Below are positions 11,381 through 25,700 of a stretch of DNA of 64,000 bases, piece after piece. The stretch is from positions 3,822,711-3,886,710 of the forward strand of contig JACBWW010000021.1 of NCBI GenBank assembly GCA_020086605.1. Direction: 5' to 3'. Positions within the stretch are counted from its first letter, which is position 1. Each line of letters begins with the position of its first letter. The notes under the pieces were generated by a model. The model was not told the DNA's origin. It searched no databases and saw only the letters and a list, made by a program, of their open reading frames with translations. Position numbers and translations under genes: made by a program. This DNA is from Lanius collurio (taxonomy: Eukaryota; Chordata; Aves; Passeriformes; Laniidae).

Positions 11381-14279
11381 CCCTGCCTTGCAAATACAAG
11401 CTGGTATAAATGGCTCCAGTGAGTAATTTTCCTTAAGGGCCACTACATAAGTCTGGCATATTCTCTGACTATCCACATTACTGAAGGTTGCTTACAGCTT
11501 AGAGCAAAACAGTGAGCTTACTGCCATCCTCATGATCAGGCATCCAAGGAGACAACTCTTTTGATAAGTTACAGAAAAAAAGGACTCTCTGCTTGCTCAA
11601 ACACTCGCACAATTCAGCTTCCTGCCAAAGCCTCTTCACACTTCAAGCTCCTGGTGGATTCTGGATATGCAAGCCCAGCAAACTACCCATGATCAGTGAG
11701 TCACCATGGCATGATTATCCTATGATTAAACCACTTTTGCTTCCTTTTTCTGTGGCCACTCCACACTAGAGCCTTTCCAAGTAAGTCCCCATCTTCCTGC
11801 TCAGAGATGTGTTGATCTCTTCAGTACCCCACGTTCGAGATTGTAGCACCAAGGATTGCTGGACTGAGCACCACTGACAGGTGAAAAATTACAATGCCAA
11901 ACTTAATAATTTCTATTATTATCTGTTCATCCTCTCAGCCAGTTCATCCAGGACAATCAGCACCATTTTCCAGTTGTGGCAAGCCATGTGGAAGAAGCAC
12001 TGTCAAGACTTTTTGGTTCCATGATAATGGCTATAAAGGAGCCACTGCACAAATGAGTAGGGAATACAGGAGAGAATGAGCAGAGAAGGTGATGCTAAAA
12101 CGAGGAGCTGGAAGGCGGGTAACAGTTTGGAGGGACTGGAATGTATTCAGATCTATTTTCATTGATATAAACTTAATCCATAAATCAAACTGAATCCAGT
12201 GCAGTAATCAAAGTGAAAGATAACTCACAGCAAAACAGGAGCATGAGATGGGTTTTCTGGAAAAAGCCTCAAACAACCGCAATAATCACATCAGCAGTCT
12301 GTAAAACTCCGCCCAACTCAGGCCCCTGCAGCACTGTGAAACGGTGGGCAGGAGGACGGACACAGCAGCATTCCAGCTCTGCCTTGGAACCCCAGCAATG
12401 CAAATGGCCACAACTCTCTGCGCTTCCTTGTTTGAGATCTGTGGCGCTTTGTTGCATCCCTCAAGGCTTTTGTGCCTTAAAGATAAATCTTGTCAGCCAG
12501 AGACAGTGTCCTTGTGGTGTTTTATGGAATGTTTCTGCTCTCTTTTGTGATGTACTGAGAGGTATTTTCTCTGTGTATTGTAAGCTGGTAGCAGCTATAA
12601 CCTAGGCAGTACAACAAGATGCCTGTTTTTGAAGACTGTTAGTTCAGTTTTTTTAGATATTTGCAAAACGGTGGTGTCCTTAAAAGAACAACTCCATCAC
12701 ACAGAGGACTGAAGGAAAACTCTAATTTAACTAAAGAGCCCTAAAGCTGCCTCAGTTCAGACTTGTTCCCAAGAGAACATTGCTGGGAGCCAACTACCGC
12801 CGCTTCCTTCTTTGCTTTCTGTTGCTGGCAAGACTGAATCTATTTTTTACTGACATGCCACTTATAATATGCTGTGAAATGCAGACAAAATGCAAAGAGA
12901 AATTTCAAGCTGTCTTGATAAACATTTGACATCAGTTTCCAAAGCCTGGAAATAGTTTTGTGGTGCTCTGAACTCAGGTAAGGCAGCAATGGTATTACAG
13001 CAGTACACAGCATTTCTGGAGTGTAATTGCACAGAAGAAATGTCAGCAGTGAGATGAACAGCTCCTTCTGTGAAAGAGCATGTTCTAGCATCTTTATGTT
13101 CAGATTACTGTACAGAGTCACTCTCCATCAGTAACATGCCTGTGCTTCTGACTTTCTCAGTAACTGCCCAAGTCACTTAATTTGTTGTTTGGTCAGCTAT
13201 GAAGTAAAAATAAAATATGTAAGGACCTTTGTAAATCAGTTCAAGATATTGTGATGGATGTATTATATAAAAGCTATTTATTACGGTAGTAATTCCTTTG
13301 CTACATTCACAATTTTCTTATCTAGGTCCAAAGAGAATTGAAAACATCTTGATAATAATTGAGACCCTTTACTTTGCAACTTGGATTTTAAATATGGGTG
13401 TCCTCCCCTGCTCAATTGACTTTCAGCCTCATTCTCTCCAACCTTTTTCCTGATCCCCTGACAGGAGTTGCTCTGTCATTTGTGCTGCTTCAGCAGTCTC
13501 AAACTCCTGACTGCCTTTAACCTACTGAATCACTTCCTGACTTTATGTGATGCCTGTAAACTTCTCTCCACCGGAATCTGAAGATGAGCATTTCAATCAA
13601 TTTCTCCACTCTAGCAAACTCACATGGATGGAATGAATTTTGCAACACAGTAATTTTTGCTGCATTTTAAATCCAGCTTTTTTTTTGCCATCTCTGTCAT
13701 TTTCCTTTTACCTTGCGAGGTAAACTGTCTGCAATTACTTTGATAGAGTTTATACTTCTTCCCTTGTTTCTTTTTTAAATAGTTTTGAACAACAACAAAA
13801 ATAATGTTATCTAAGGATGCAGGTACATTTACAAAATGTCACAAAAACATATTTTTTGGCAATAATCCCAGAGCAAAACAAAGATATTCTAGGAAGGCCT
13901 CAATTTAAAAATAAATTCTATTCTAAACCAGGGATCCCTGTGCTTTTTCAGTGGAATGAGTTCTGTCATTCCTTACCCACAGCTGCGAGTACCTCACACA
14001 GTAAGGCCCTCACTGCAATGAGTTAAGAGTCACGGAGTTACAACACTGCCCCATATCTACATATCTTTCTTCACATGGCCCTGACTGGAGCCTCCCATCT
14101 GCTGCCAGCATCCCTCTTCCCAGCTTGCAGCAGCACGGTTACCACTGAAATTATCTGCAAGAGGAAAATGATACCTACCTCATTTTCAGTTGTCTTTTAA
14201 TGGAGTTAACAGCTGGAAATAAAGGCAAGAAGCAGCAGCTGGTTATTTCTGCAATGTAATTATGAGAGCATTACAGTGG

Positions 14280-14316
14280 AAGTTCTTCCACTTCTTCCAG
14301 CTCTGTGGAAGAACTT
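14280..14316. other. Perfect 12-bp inverted repeat with 13-base loop
   Basis: The arm 14280-14291 (aagttcttccac) is the exact reverse complement of 14305-14316 (gtggaagaactt). The 13-base loop (14292-14304) repeats part of the left arm (ttcttcca), so an alternative slipped register exists. No flanking duplication marks it as a transposon end. As RNA it would form a stable short stem. Confidence 0.7.
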
Positions 14317-15950
14317 GGGGAGTTTGTTCACTGAGTGCAGGAGTAGGATCAAGGAATTTTAAAGATGTCCTTCCATTCCAGTCTCCTGCTCATCAAGTGA
14401 CCCTGCAAAATTAAATTAAGTTTCTACCTGTCCATACTTCTTTGGGCAGATATGGCATTTAATTCCTTCTGGAAGGTGCAGCCCAGGGGAAGGCAAGTCC
14501 TGTCTGTATTGCCTGGACACTGTCCATGCTTGTGTAAATTAGCAGAATGCTACAAGCACATTTCCCCATCCACAGGGGATGTCCCATGATGGGAGCTGGA
14601 GTGGGGAAAAAGGAAGCCTGCTAGCATCAAGTGTATGATAGGAATTCTCTCCTAGACTCTCACAAGTCCTCTGAATTTCTCCATGTCACTGCAGTACAAG
14701 AGAGGAAAACAGATTCCCTGTTGAGCTAAGCTGTAAACAGAATCCTTACTCAACAAGACAGAGTGTTTCTTTGACTGACAGAAGTAAAAAGAGCTATAAA
14801 AATTACACTCATAGCCTGAAAAATAAAACTTTATGTAAGCTAAACCTAAACAGAGACTAAAGCTCTAGAAAAGGGCTGGAGGACCAGGCTGGCAGTGGGA
14901 CACTTATTGTGAATGCCAGGCTTCCACACCCTTCTGCATGCCTGCTGCTTGCCACATTGCTGGGGCCTTAGAAAAAACACAGTTGCAGCCCAGCCCATTG
15001 TAAATTCTGCTTTATTTCTGACTCCTTGTTATTTTCCTTAGAATAAATACCAGTATTTTTAACGTTTCTATATCTGAAACAGAGCACATAAAATAATGAT
15101 GTGGTACATTACAGTTACTTTCAGACATGCACAGGAGATACTTCTAGAATCTATTTGCAACACCAGCCTCAATCATCTTACAGCCAAAATTGCAGTTCTG
15201 CAGAGGGATTGCAGTGCCATGTGGGATGAAAAGATGCTTTATATGGTATTACAGTGTTTCCAGATTTCCACTCTGCAGATGGTCATGGCATTTTCCACAT
15301 GACTCCTACTGTAATACCAGAACCACATAAGTCATTTATAAGTAACTGATATGTCCCAGCACCTTATAGTGCACTGTGCAGTACTCACAGCTGAACAGAC
15401 AATGCAAAAGGAACATTAGCATTTCTCCTTGTCTTAATTTTATAGAGAGCATCCAGGAAATGTAGAAAAGCAGAACAAATACTGATATATGTTAGCTAAT
15501 AAGGAAAATGTCAGAACTTCCATTAAATATGATAATCTAACATGCAATAGAACATGCCCAGAGAAAATAAAATATTATTTTGTGCTGTGGTCAAAGTCTC
15601 TGAAAAATACTGTTATCATTGATCTGAATTCAGTCGAATAATTGGCAATTACTTTGTTACTGGAGAAAGAGGTGTCTAATTGCTGAGAATGACCCTTCTG
15701 TCTTTGTTTTCCATTCTCTTTCTTCCTTCATTGGAGTAAACAGATATACACTTTATTTTTGTCTTTTCTTAGGATAAGATGTAATATAATAGCTTCTAAA
15801 AAAGTTAGTAACAGGAGACATGAGTTGAAAAATACCAAGCAATACAAACCAAATTGTATGGCTTTTGTTGCTAAGAAAATATGGAGTGAAGAACAAGATC
15901 TCACCAGCTTTTAACCTTCAAGTATTCAATATGTTATGCAGAATTCTCAC

Positions 15951-16031
15951 CAAAAAAAAAAAAACAACCAAACAAAAAAACCCAATCAAACAACCACACC
16001 CCAAAACCCCCAACATTCACCAACCAAACAT
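15951..16031. repeat. A/C-rich low-complexity tract without G
   Basis: About 80 bases contain only A and C plus a few T. The tract starts with a 13-A run and continues as irregular caaa/ccaaa/acccc units. It may be a decayed poly-A tail that has expanded as a simple repeat, but no retroelement body is visible upstream. Confidence 0.7.
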
Positions 16032-19000
16032 TCAGAACACATGAATACCTGTTTTCCTTAAACATTTTGCATTTGCTTCTAAACATATTTCATTTCAATG
16101 CAAAACTTCCTAATGTTTTTTTTTTTCTTTAGACTCCTAGCAAGGCAATTTAGACACTAATATTTCAGGTGTTTGGATCCTGGACATACAAAGAAACAAC
16201 TGCAGTATCCCCCACTCCTTTCAGCTACAGCTGAATGTGGGCCCAGGTCAATCTCAGTAGCAGCAATTTTGTACTTCCATCTCAGAAGAAAATTACTAAA
16301 ACACTTTCTGAGCCACCATAAGAAACTTGCTCCAGGTGCAGGATGGAAAGATAGAACTGTTAGAACACAGGAACTGGCTGTGAGAGTCTGACACCACTAA
16401 GACAGTAAATGATAATCAAATTATAACTCAAATCCACTGGCAATATGTTCCCTTTAAGGAGTCTGATAAATCTCCACTGGAGCCTTGGTGCAAGAGTCAG
16501 AAATCAGAATATTTGATTTTGTTTTGGAAATGTGCTTGCTTGTGAGTGCCAAACAACTCCAGTTTGGCCAGAATGAGGGCTCTGTGAATGGTGAGCAGTT
16601 TCAGAGTGGAACACAGTCCCTGATGAGGCTGCAGTACTGCAAGGGATTCACTTAATAGTTGGAATGTCTTTACTTTGACACAGCTCCTCTTTTGTAAAGC
16701 AAGTATCAAATTATCAACAATTTTTTTACAAATATAAAAGAAGGGCTCATTAAACAAACAGGGATCACTGAAAAAGGATAGATTTCTTGTCCAGTACATG
16801 AGCAATAACTTAAAAAGGGTTGCTCTTATATTAGCCTAGTGATGAATATTTTGCTTACAGAGCCCTGGACATATAAAAATTAATCCATAGCTGCAGTGTA
16901 GGTTTATTGCCAACACATCAGTGATCATGAAGAAAGTGGATTTAAATTACCCATTTTTCCCCTGGTGTTAGTCTCCAGCATATTCTGGAGACAGATCAGC
17001 ACAACTTAAATTAACTGTATCAGTAAAGACCTTAATGGAATTTCACAGGATCCAGCCGAGTACAGACTCCAGAGAGCAGATCTGAGCTGAAGCCTTGCCT
17101 TCTCCTTCCCACCTCTGCGATGTGAAGCGCAGCAGAGGCTGATGATGATGGCAGCAGCCGGGCTGCTTTTATGTCAACATGCCAGTTGGGGAATCCCTAT
17201 GGAACTCGTCAGGCCAGTTCTGAGGCTGCACTGTCACTGTCACCCTGAACTAGCCAGTCCAGTCGACTACAGCGACTGGATTATGCTGAGCAATGTTTTC
17301 CTTTTTTTATTTTTTTTTGAATCTGCTTATCAATGAGGTCAACTAAGAATATAGCACTTCTGAACACTAATGATCATAGCTCAGTTAGGTAGACACCATG
17401 TCTTTAGAGAAAATTTGACATTTATTTAAATAATGGAGACAGGTTTGCAAAGAAACATGAAGAGGGGAACATTCCTTTTTTATTATGTGAACTCCCACAT
17501 GCGATGTCAAGAGGAATTTAAGTGGGAATTTATTTACAAAACTGCGACTTACTGTCATTACACTGAGCTGAAGCAGGGGAAAATTTATCATGCTATAAGT
17601 CAGATGTCACATTAGAATTTAATATGCTGGAATTCTTGGAAAGTGTTCTAATACTTTCTGCTCAAAAACAGTGTACACTGCTTTTTATAGCAAGGAATTT
17701 TAATTATTATTAGTTTTTGGCAATCCCCATGGTCTGCTGGCATTTTCTAAGATGCAGAGATTAAAACCTGAAGAGAAACAGAAGGTGGTAGGAAAGGGAA
17801 GAATGCCTAATTGAAGTACTCAACATCTACTTATCCATGACATAGTAATACAGATATGTGAGCAGGAGTGCAAGATCAAGACATTGTTCCTATCTTCCCC
17901 CAAATGTGCCATTATTAACTGACTGAATTCTCCTAACAGCCAAAATAGGTCAGAGAGAAGTAGGCAAGTGACTGTACCACATAGGGATGGCAGCATAGTA
18001 GCTGGGCTGGGGGAAGAGTAGTAAAACAGTTTGCCTGGAGAACAGAAGGGAATTCTGGAAAGGTCTGTCTTCAACCAAATCACAGTGCCAGGATGCATGG
18101 CACTCACATGCTATTCTTAGTGGATTTATAGGTAAACAAGGCCCTGCCCTGCAGTGCTTTCAGTACGAAGCATGCTGACATGGCCAGGTTTCCACAGTCT
18201 CCTCCTCATTTCCTCCCCTTTTAACATTTCTGTCCATACATTATCTTACAAGGCAAATACAGCCTCTGCCCACCAGGTCCATCTGCATCCACTGCATCTT
18301 CCCTGGACACGTCACCGTGGCTGCCACATAGCCAAGAATGAAGGACATGAGGCTCAGACAAACCAGGGCAATCCCACAGCTTCCCATTCCTTTGCTCTGT
18401 GAGCTACATCCTGCACCCCTCCACCGAGATGCTGAATGCACTTCAGAGCCTCTGCCTTCTCATGAAGCCTTTTCCCACGCTGCTCCAGGCTCCAGCGTGT
18501 ACCTCCTGGCTTCAGACTGGTGACTAACTCTTTCTCAGCCACACTGAGGCCGTGACTCAGGCTTACTGCCAGTGGCAACACACTCACATTGTGGTGAAAG
18601 TCAGGAAGGAATACTTTGGACACTGTAATTTTGACCATGGCAGCAAGGGAATGATTACAGTAGCAGCTCAGGGCAGTTTGCTCACTGTGCCCATGCAGCA
18701 CTGGGTTGTAGAACTTTGTATGGAGAAGTGAAGCAACACTACCACAAGGCTCCACACCTGTGTCTGAGGATTTGTTCAATCTGAGCATGAGAGCCAGTTT
18801 CCCCAGTGATTCCATTGACCAGAAGCCTTTTTTATTGGGGGAAGAAGAAAAAGAATTTTGGGAAAGTTCCTGGAATGCAACAGTGGTGCTTCTATCCCAA
18901 GCAACAAATTGTCTCTCTGAACAGTCAGGGAAAATATTCTGCAGACCTGTTCAGCTCCAGATTGATGGTTTGCACTATGCTCCCTCTCCTCACTCCAAAA

Positions 19001-22000
19001 GGTACTTCAAAAATGAAAGAAAATAAGGACACAGCATTAGAAGCTCATTAGCACCTACTATTACATTTGCTACTGCTGATTCCAGCTTAAGAATAAAGGG
19101 ACGGCAATTTCCTGCTAAGTGACCAACTTCACAGAATCCCCTGCACTTTGGCATCGAATGAACTGTGGCAATGCAGTATTGTCTGTACCAAAAGGATTTG
19201 CTCAGTTGAGAGTACTCTCTGCACCACCTCTGCTTCCACCTTTACACTTTTCACAGTTTCCCTAAGAGAAAAAACATTTGCATGAAACAAACATCAAAAA
19301 TGTCACAGTGTAAAAATATCCTTTAGGATTCATCATATGCTATATGTTATAATGCTATCTGCTATATGGATAACAAAGCATTATACAACTTGTAAAACTG
19401 CTATATTTGTAGATTTGCATCATGAAAGTTTTATATAAAATTAAAACTTTGATTTGTCATGGAAGCTTCTTCCATGATTAACATTTATCAACATCCAACA
19501 GTCAAAAGCTATCAGATGTCAGTGTTGTCCTCGTTAATCCTTTTCCCCTGGGAAATGTCTTAAGGATCTGTAGGCTGCTATACTAAGCTCCCCTTCAGCA
19601 CACAAAATTCATCCAGATATCTGCAATGACAAAGTTCATACCAGATAATTTTTGTTATTCTGGGAGAGACTGAACTTCTTGCCACTGGAAGAGATCGCTT
19701 TGTAGTTAGCAGTCAAGCACACATAACCTCTTATCAGTATTTCTCTGGGCCTTCTCCTACTTTTGCAACTCTCCCTGCAAACTTAACACTTGAAATTTAT
19801 TTATACAACTTGAATTTTCATTGACTGATTAGGATGGATGATAAAAGAAACACTGTTCCTGCACATCATTGTTTCTGCCACTTATTTTACCCTACTGCCA
19901 TCAAAGTACTTAAAATTTTCTTTGGAAAGGCTACAGAAACTGCCTTCTGGACATAGAACAGCATCTCTTTTACTCAGGAACAGTAAAGTTCTCTTGAATG
20001 TGGTTTTTAAACTAGTCATGAAACCCAAGACGGTAACATGTGGTCTGTTAGGAATCAGCTTGCCCTTCTCCAGTCCCAGTAGGCTAGGGCTATGTAAAAA
20101 TCTACATCTATTGAAAGTCATTAAACTTTAATACCAAGGAAAACTTGTTCGGGTGTTCTCAGCCCTAAACTTTCTATTTGTCACCTGCTACTCCTAGACA
20201 GATGAACTCACAGATGGGAGAGACTGCAGATCAGAAATTATAAACCTTGCAAGCGCTGAAGTACAGAAATAGCATTGCAGAAATTCATTGTTGCCATTTC
20301 TCCCATTCCTGGGGAACATGGAGACCGTAATATTGGTATTTATTGACTTTTTTTTCTTTGCAAGTACTTCAGCATCTGAAGGAGCAGCCATTGGCTGCAG
20401 GAGAAATCAAGTGAGCCATCAGTAGCTTTGACTCAAGAAATGCCAAAGTAGGGCACCAACTTCAAAGAGCTACTACAGGTGTGGGAACTGCATGAGTTGA
20501 TGTTCTTGAAATGATGGAAAAATGAAAACAGAGTTTCTCCACATCACACACAGTGCTGAGCAAGTCCTGCAGGCGCTGTGACCAGTCAGCATCTGCACAG
20601 GCTCTGGTCATTCCACAGGACACTTCCCAGTGCATGGCCCAGGTGTGGTCCCTCTGACCAGCACACAGGGATGTGCAGAGCCTCCTGTCCAGGAATGCTG
20701 CCAGCCCTGCCTACCCCTCCCAGCTCCCCACCACCTCCAGCCATTCAGGACCAATGCTATTCCCCAGGAGGTGGAGAATTTGAGCAAGTGCAGAAGGCAC
20801 ATAAGCACCTGGCATGTGATCTGCACAAAACACTGTGCCAAAACACTGCAAGAAGAGGCAGGAGAGAAAGAAAAAGTAAAGGAGCAGATACTACTCCACT
20901 TAAGATGACTGATTAAAAAAAAAAGACAGGTTGTTTTTAATTCCTTGTTGGCAGTAGTTAGTCTCATTTCACTGCTTTTAACTTCTCCTCAGGTCTATCT
21001 GCAAGTTTAATAAAGGTCTTTGTGCATGCTCAGGACTTGTTCACTTAATTCAGTGAAACTAGAAGCCACAGTCATGGTAGGAGATTGTATTAGGATATTA
21101 GAGAATAATCAGCAATCTTCCCAACCTAACCCCAACTAGATTGCACAAAGATTCAGCTGATATTTTATTTAAATTCAGGCTTACTACACTGTCCACTGCA
21201 GTCCTTAAAATCAGTCAGACATTAAAAACTTTCCATGTACAGGGTCTCCTCACTCAAGAAAATAAAGGAAAGCAGTTTAAAAACCTGTTAACATCAGTAT
21301 TACCATTACAATATACTCCAAGAAACCCCAGTCCACAAAGGTGTGCTTGTATTTACTCCCTGTGAGTCCATGTCACATTTATGAAGAGTAGGAAAATATA
21401 ATATTCCTTGCAAACTGTGATGCTGTGCCAGGGTTGCATGTTGGGGGGGTTTTCATTTGTGTAAACTTGCTAAGAAATCCTCTTGTCTTCCCAGTGAGTC
21501 CCAACTGAAATTCTGGTTTTCTAGCATGCTGTTAAAACACTCTGATCCTTTAGTCACTGGTACACTACTTGCAACACTGCTTGCAATTTGCTTTGAAGGT
21601 AGAGCTTTCTCCTTCAGCCTTCTATAAATGGACTTTACCCCCCACTTAGCAGCTGAATAATTACTGGCTCCATGTTGTCTGGGGGCTGGCTTCAAGAGCA
21701 GGAAAAATTTGGCAAGATGCTCTACTGTCGGTTTAGGCTTTCTTCACACTTTCTCTCTTAAATCGACAAGTTCCTAATTGCTTTCTCCTTTCTTTTCCAT
21801 TCTTTATAATACTTGATAGTCATCCTCTGCTTGTGTTATGCTCCCTTTTTCTGAACTTCTCTACCCAGCTACCATTAACTATTTTTAGGACCTGTTGTTT
21901 TTACATCCTCTCTTAAGATCACTTAAGCAGAACAAAGGGCAATTTTAAGCAATGAACTGAACTCTGAGGATGAGAAGCAGGGTGGAGTAGGCCCATGCTG

Positions 22001-22548
22001 TTTTAGGAAAGGCAGTTTGGAAACTGAGAACAGAAAGCTCAGTTCCTAAATGACTTAAGCTTGCGTGAGGGCGTTTGATAACGGTGGCATTTTGCTCACA
22101 CTGCTCTGACCGGACTGTGGGGTCCCTGCAGACCAAATCCCTGCTTCCAACGGAGCAGAGCAGCAAACAGCTTCTAGCTTTAACAGCTGGAAGTGCAATA
22201 CACAAACCTCTCCACCACACTTTGCCTGATAGGCTCCCAACTTCACTAGAGGCTACAGTTCTTAATTCCTTGCACTAGAGCTGAGGGAAAACCAAGTGTC
22301 CTTGGCTACAACTCAGCATCCCACCCATTCGAAGTTCCAGAACAGCTGCAGAACAATGTTCAGACACAGATCAACAAAAAAGTTTCTAACACAGATTTGT
22401 CAGACTGAAAATGTAGTTAAACCATGTGTGAACATTATTCCACTCTATCAGTCAAGAATGGCTCACACAGCCCAGAAATCATTTGTGTACGCTCTTGCAA
22501 TTAAACTCTGCCATCAGTCACCTTTGCTGTGTAGAATTTTCCTTCATT

Positions 22549-22563
22549 CACACACACACACAC

Positions 22564-22608
<45 letters not shown>
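22549..22608. repeat. (CA)n dinucleotide microsatellite
   Basis: About 60 bp of CA repeat has a single interruption (AA at 22564-22565). After the interruption, 44 bases are uninterrupted, so length polymorphism is likely. Two plus-strand open frames that cross it read as poly-His/Thr and are artefacts of the repeat. Confidence 0.97.
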
Positions 22609-22610
<2 letters not shown>

Positions 22611-25600
22611 TTCTCAAAGGATGCTTCTGGAGAAGCTTTTGCTCTTAATACCTGTACTCAAAATAATTCATTATGAATACAGTTTGCCTTTATGATGACC
22701 ATTTTTTTACACTGAACTTCAAAGATTCCCACCTGGTCAGGATTGATGGTTTGTATACAGGCCTGGCACAAACCTCTATCTGAAAGCAGTAAATCTATTT
22801 CATTCTGCTGACATGTTTTCAACCTGTCCTCTGCCTGCCAAAATATAACCCTTGAAAGCAGACTCCATATAACTTGCCCCTCAACTGTAGATCCTGTCAA
22901 TTTGTATTATTCATCATAACAGTAATATTTAAGAAACACCCTCTAGCAAAATGCTTACACTGTTTTTCCAGCTTGAGCAGAATAAATACCAGATATCAAT
23001 AGTAACAAAACCACATTTTAATTCTGATAAACAGCTCAAAGTGGAATTTTGTTTTACTAATTCCTTAAGCTTATTAATAGTTTACATCATGTTCTTTACT
23101 TTCATCCAAAACCTGTATTTTTAATATTAAAATTATTTTAGGCTTAGTAGCAGCCATTTGTAAGAAGAAAAGTAATGGAAATTTAAAAAGGTAAAGAGTA
23201 CTGAAGGGCTATTTCTTCTGCCATCAAAGTACAGTCAACCTTTTTTTAATTGTCTTAAAATAGGCCTTTTCGCCTCTGCAAAGTCTCACTTTACTGAGGA
23301 AAATCTACACACAAACCTTTATAACTTAGATTTAAAAGTCATCCATGTGTTTTAATGACAATGACAACAGAACTGCAACCTGGAAAGACACTGGAAATAC
23401 ACAATGTTAATTGATTATCACGCCAAACTGATCTTTCCAGATGAAGTAAAAGCAAGATCTGACAAATGTATGTAGCTCCTGATAACTAACAGCCTCCAGT
23501 GAAATGATGACAACATGACTACATTGCTTCCTTTTACAAGCTCATTTACAATATGCTTTGTTGATGATATTTAAACAATATCTAGTGCCAAATGGGAAAT
23601 GCTGATTATATTAGCAGTCTTCTTCAAAACAAGGAAGTGTAGGTTCATCATTTTTCTACGTTTCCTAGGAAAACAAACTTGTTTTATCAACTTGTCTACC
23701 TGCTATCTCTGCCTAACAGTATATTGAAACCCTGATGAATATGGAGGACAAGGTGCTGTGAATTATGAACAATTTAGAGGCCATTGTTATGGGAAAGATA
23801 TGGCAATAAGAGGTGTAGGGCATTCAGGCACTAACACACAAAATGGCAGATCAGTACTTCAGCTTCTCAAGGAGAGGTTTTTTCCAGCTTTCTCCAAACT
23901 TTGGAGGATATTTTAGTTTTATTCACTCTACTAGGGTCAATAAAAAACAATGGTCTTTTTAATCTCTTTTCCAAAACTGCAACAAACTGAAGTGCAAACC
24001 TACGCACACATACAGGAATGCAAACAAAACTGAAAAACAGCAGAACTCTCCTATCCAGGAAGCCTACCACAGGTTTCACTCATTACTGCTGCAAAGGATA
24101 TAATCCAGTGCTAAGGAAAAGCAAAAGAGATGCAGAATGAGAATTCCTATTTTTACTGGTATCAGCAAAAAATCACTTTATCTGCATACAGATAATGTGG
24201 AATCACTTTTGCATGGCATCAAATGACAAAAAAAACACACTTCCTCAGAAAAAGTCTGACATTACTACCTTGATATTTAAAAGTAAAATCCAGCTTTGAA
24301 TGGAAGCACACATACTTTGGAAAGTCCACAGTAGGTTTGTTTGTATGCTGGCCAGAACAGGTCCCCGAATGCAATCTGTTCAGCTAAAGCAGAAACCATT
24401 TCTGCTTCAGTCTGTGGGCCAGGCAGCAGGAGCCATGCACTTGTGACCCACGCCCTCAAAACCCTCCCCACAGCACCAGCCAGAAGGTGCAGCACACAGC
24501 CACTATAAACACAGTGTTTCATATTATCTGGCTCACTTACCTCCCATACTTTGCAAATTTTATATAAGAATAAGAAATAGTAGTATGAAATAAATTCAAA
24601 TATACACTAGAAACCTAGGAGGTATCATTTACAGACAGTTTGTGTTAATACAGGCTCCAAAGATACATAAAACACTCATAGTCTTGACAGGAAAAGGTTA
24701 AACTATGGTATTTTTGCCTGAAACGCTGCTAATGACAACAGAGAGTTGCTGCAGTTTAAAAATATCCCTTCTACATTCTCTTATGAAAAACTATAAATAG
24801 CCTGTTAAAAAAAAGTGACTTTAATATCTCTGTTACTTGAACAAATAACAGAATAATTCAACATTAGGTGTGGCCTTAAGGTCGCAAATTTCAAAGACTA
24901 TTAGGAAAACAAAAAATTGAGGACAAAACTTTGAATGAAACATGCAGAAGGAAAGAGCAAACACCCTCTTGTTAATAAATTGCTATCATCAGCAGACAGT
25001 GCATAAATCAGCACTGCTCAACTGTGAAGATTTCTGGATTATATATGAGAGTTTTTAACAACTTGCTTACATAGCTCAGCCAGCACAGAGTTAAGAAAGA
25101 AGCCTCTTGTCAAATAATTCAGTTGGACCTGTTCCTGCTGCTACTGATGCCAATAGAAGTGTTGCCCTAGAAGTCAGGAAGAGCAGGACAGGATCCAAAG
25201 TTGTGGTGTGACCAGTTATACTGTTTATATTAGTGCTGTAACTATCAGTCCCCAAGTGGAGATGATTGTACTGATGGTAATGAGACTTATCAACATCAAT
25301 TCCATTTGCAGCTTGGCCTTAATCCAAGACAGCAGTGAAGTAAATTGCATTCATCTTTAATTCAGGAAAATTAAAGAATCCATCCACTAATCAGATTTTA
25401 ACTTTTCTTGTCATCAAAAAGTTTCCATTGGTGCAACTTTTATTTTTACATAGCTCTAAAAATTTACTCACTAACGTGATCTTTTGAAAATCTTATCTAT
25501 AGATACCTGCATGGAAATTCCCCTTGAAAATGTTCACTTTCTTCTGATTCCAGTCTGCCATGTATGTTTAGAAGAAAGCCGTTTCTAAATTAGCTCAAAA

Positions 25601-25700
25601 CCTTTACTGTGACTTGACAATGACACAGCATATTAAACGGGTTTTGACCGGAGGTAATGTTGTATCATCACTTTGCAGTTTCCCCTAGAAAACTTTACCA

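Larger units (their letters stand above)
10279..25700. other. Long unique stretch with scattered simple repeats
   Basis: About 15 kb contains no gene I can defend. It holds a 17-T run (11364-11380), a perfect 12-bp hairpin (14280-14316), an A/C-only tract (15951-16031) and a CA microsatellite (22549-22608). GC-richer islets near 12.3-12.45, 17.05-17.25, 18.2-18.6 and 20.55-20.85 kb carry overlapping open frames of 90-153 codons on both strands. Such mirrored frames point to low stop density and not to coding. A weak CR1-tail-like segment at 14335-14390 is too decayed to call. Confidence 0.55.

Noticed and set aside
14335..14390. Possible CR1 3' tail on the plus strand
   Set aside because: Only loose similarity to the end of CR1 (a gca-gg..gga..ttaaag..ccttcca pattern); too decayed to separate from chance by eye.
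18354..18815. 153-codon minus-strand open frame
   Set aside because: No domain, signal peptide or splice structure is recognised, and the plus strand is also open in overlapping frames over this GC-richer region.
22296..22676. 126-codon plus-strand open frame
   Set aside because: Its second half is the CA microsatellite translated as His/Thr repeats; the first half has no recognisable feature.
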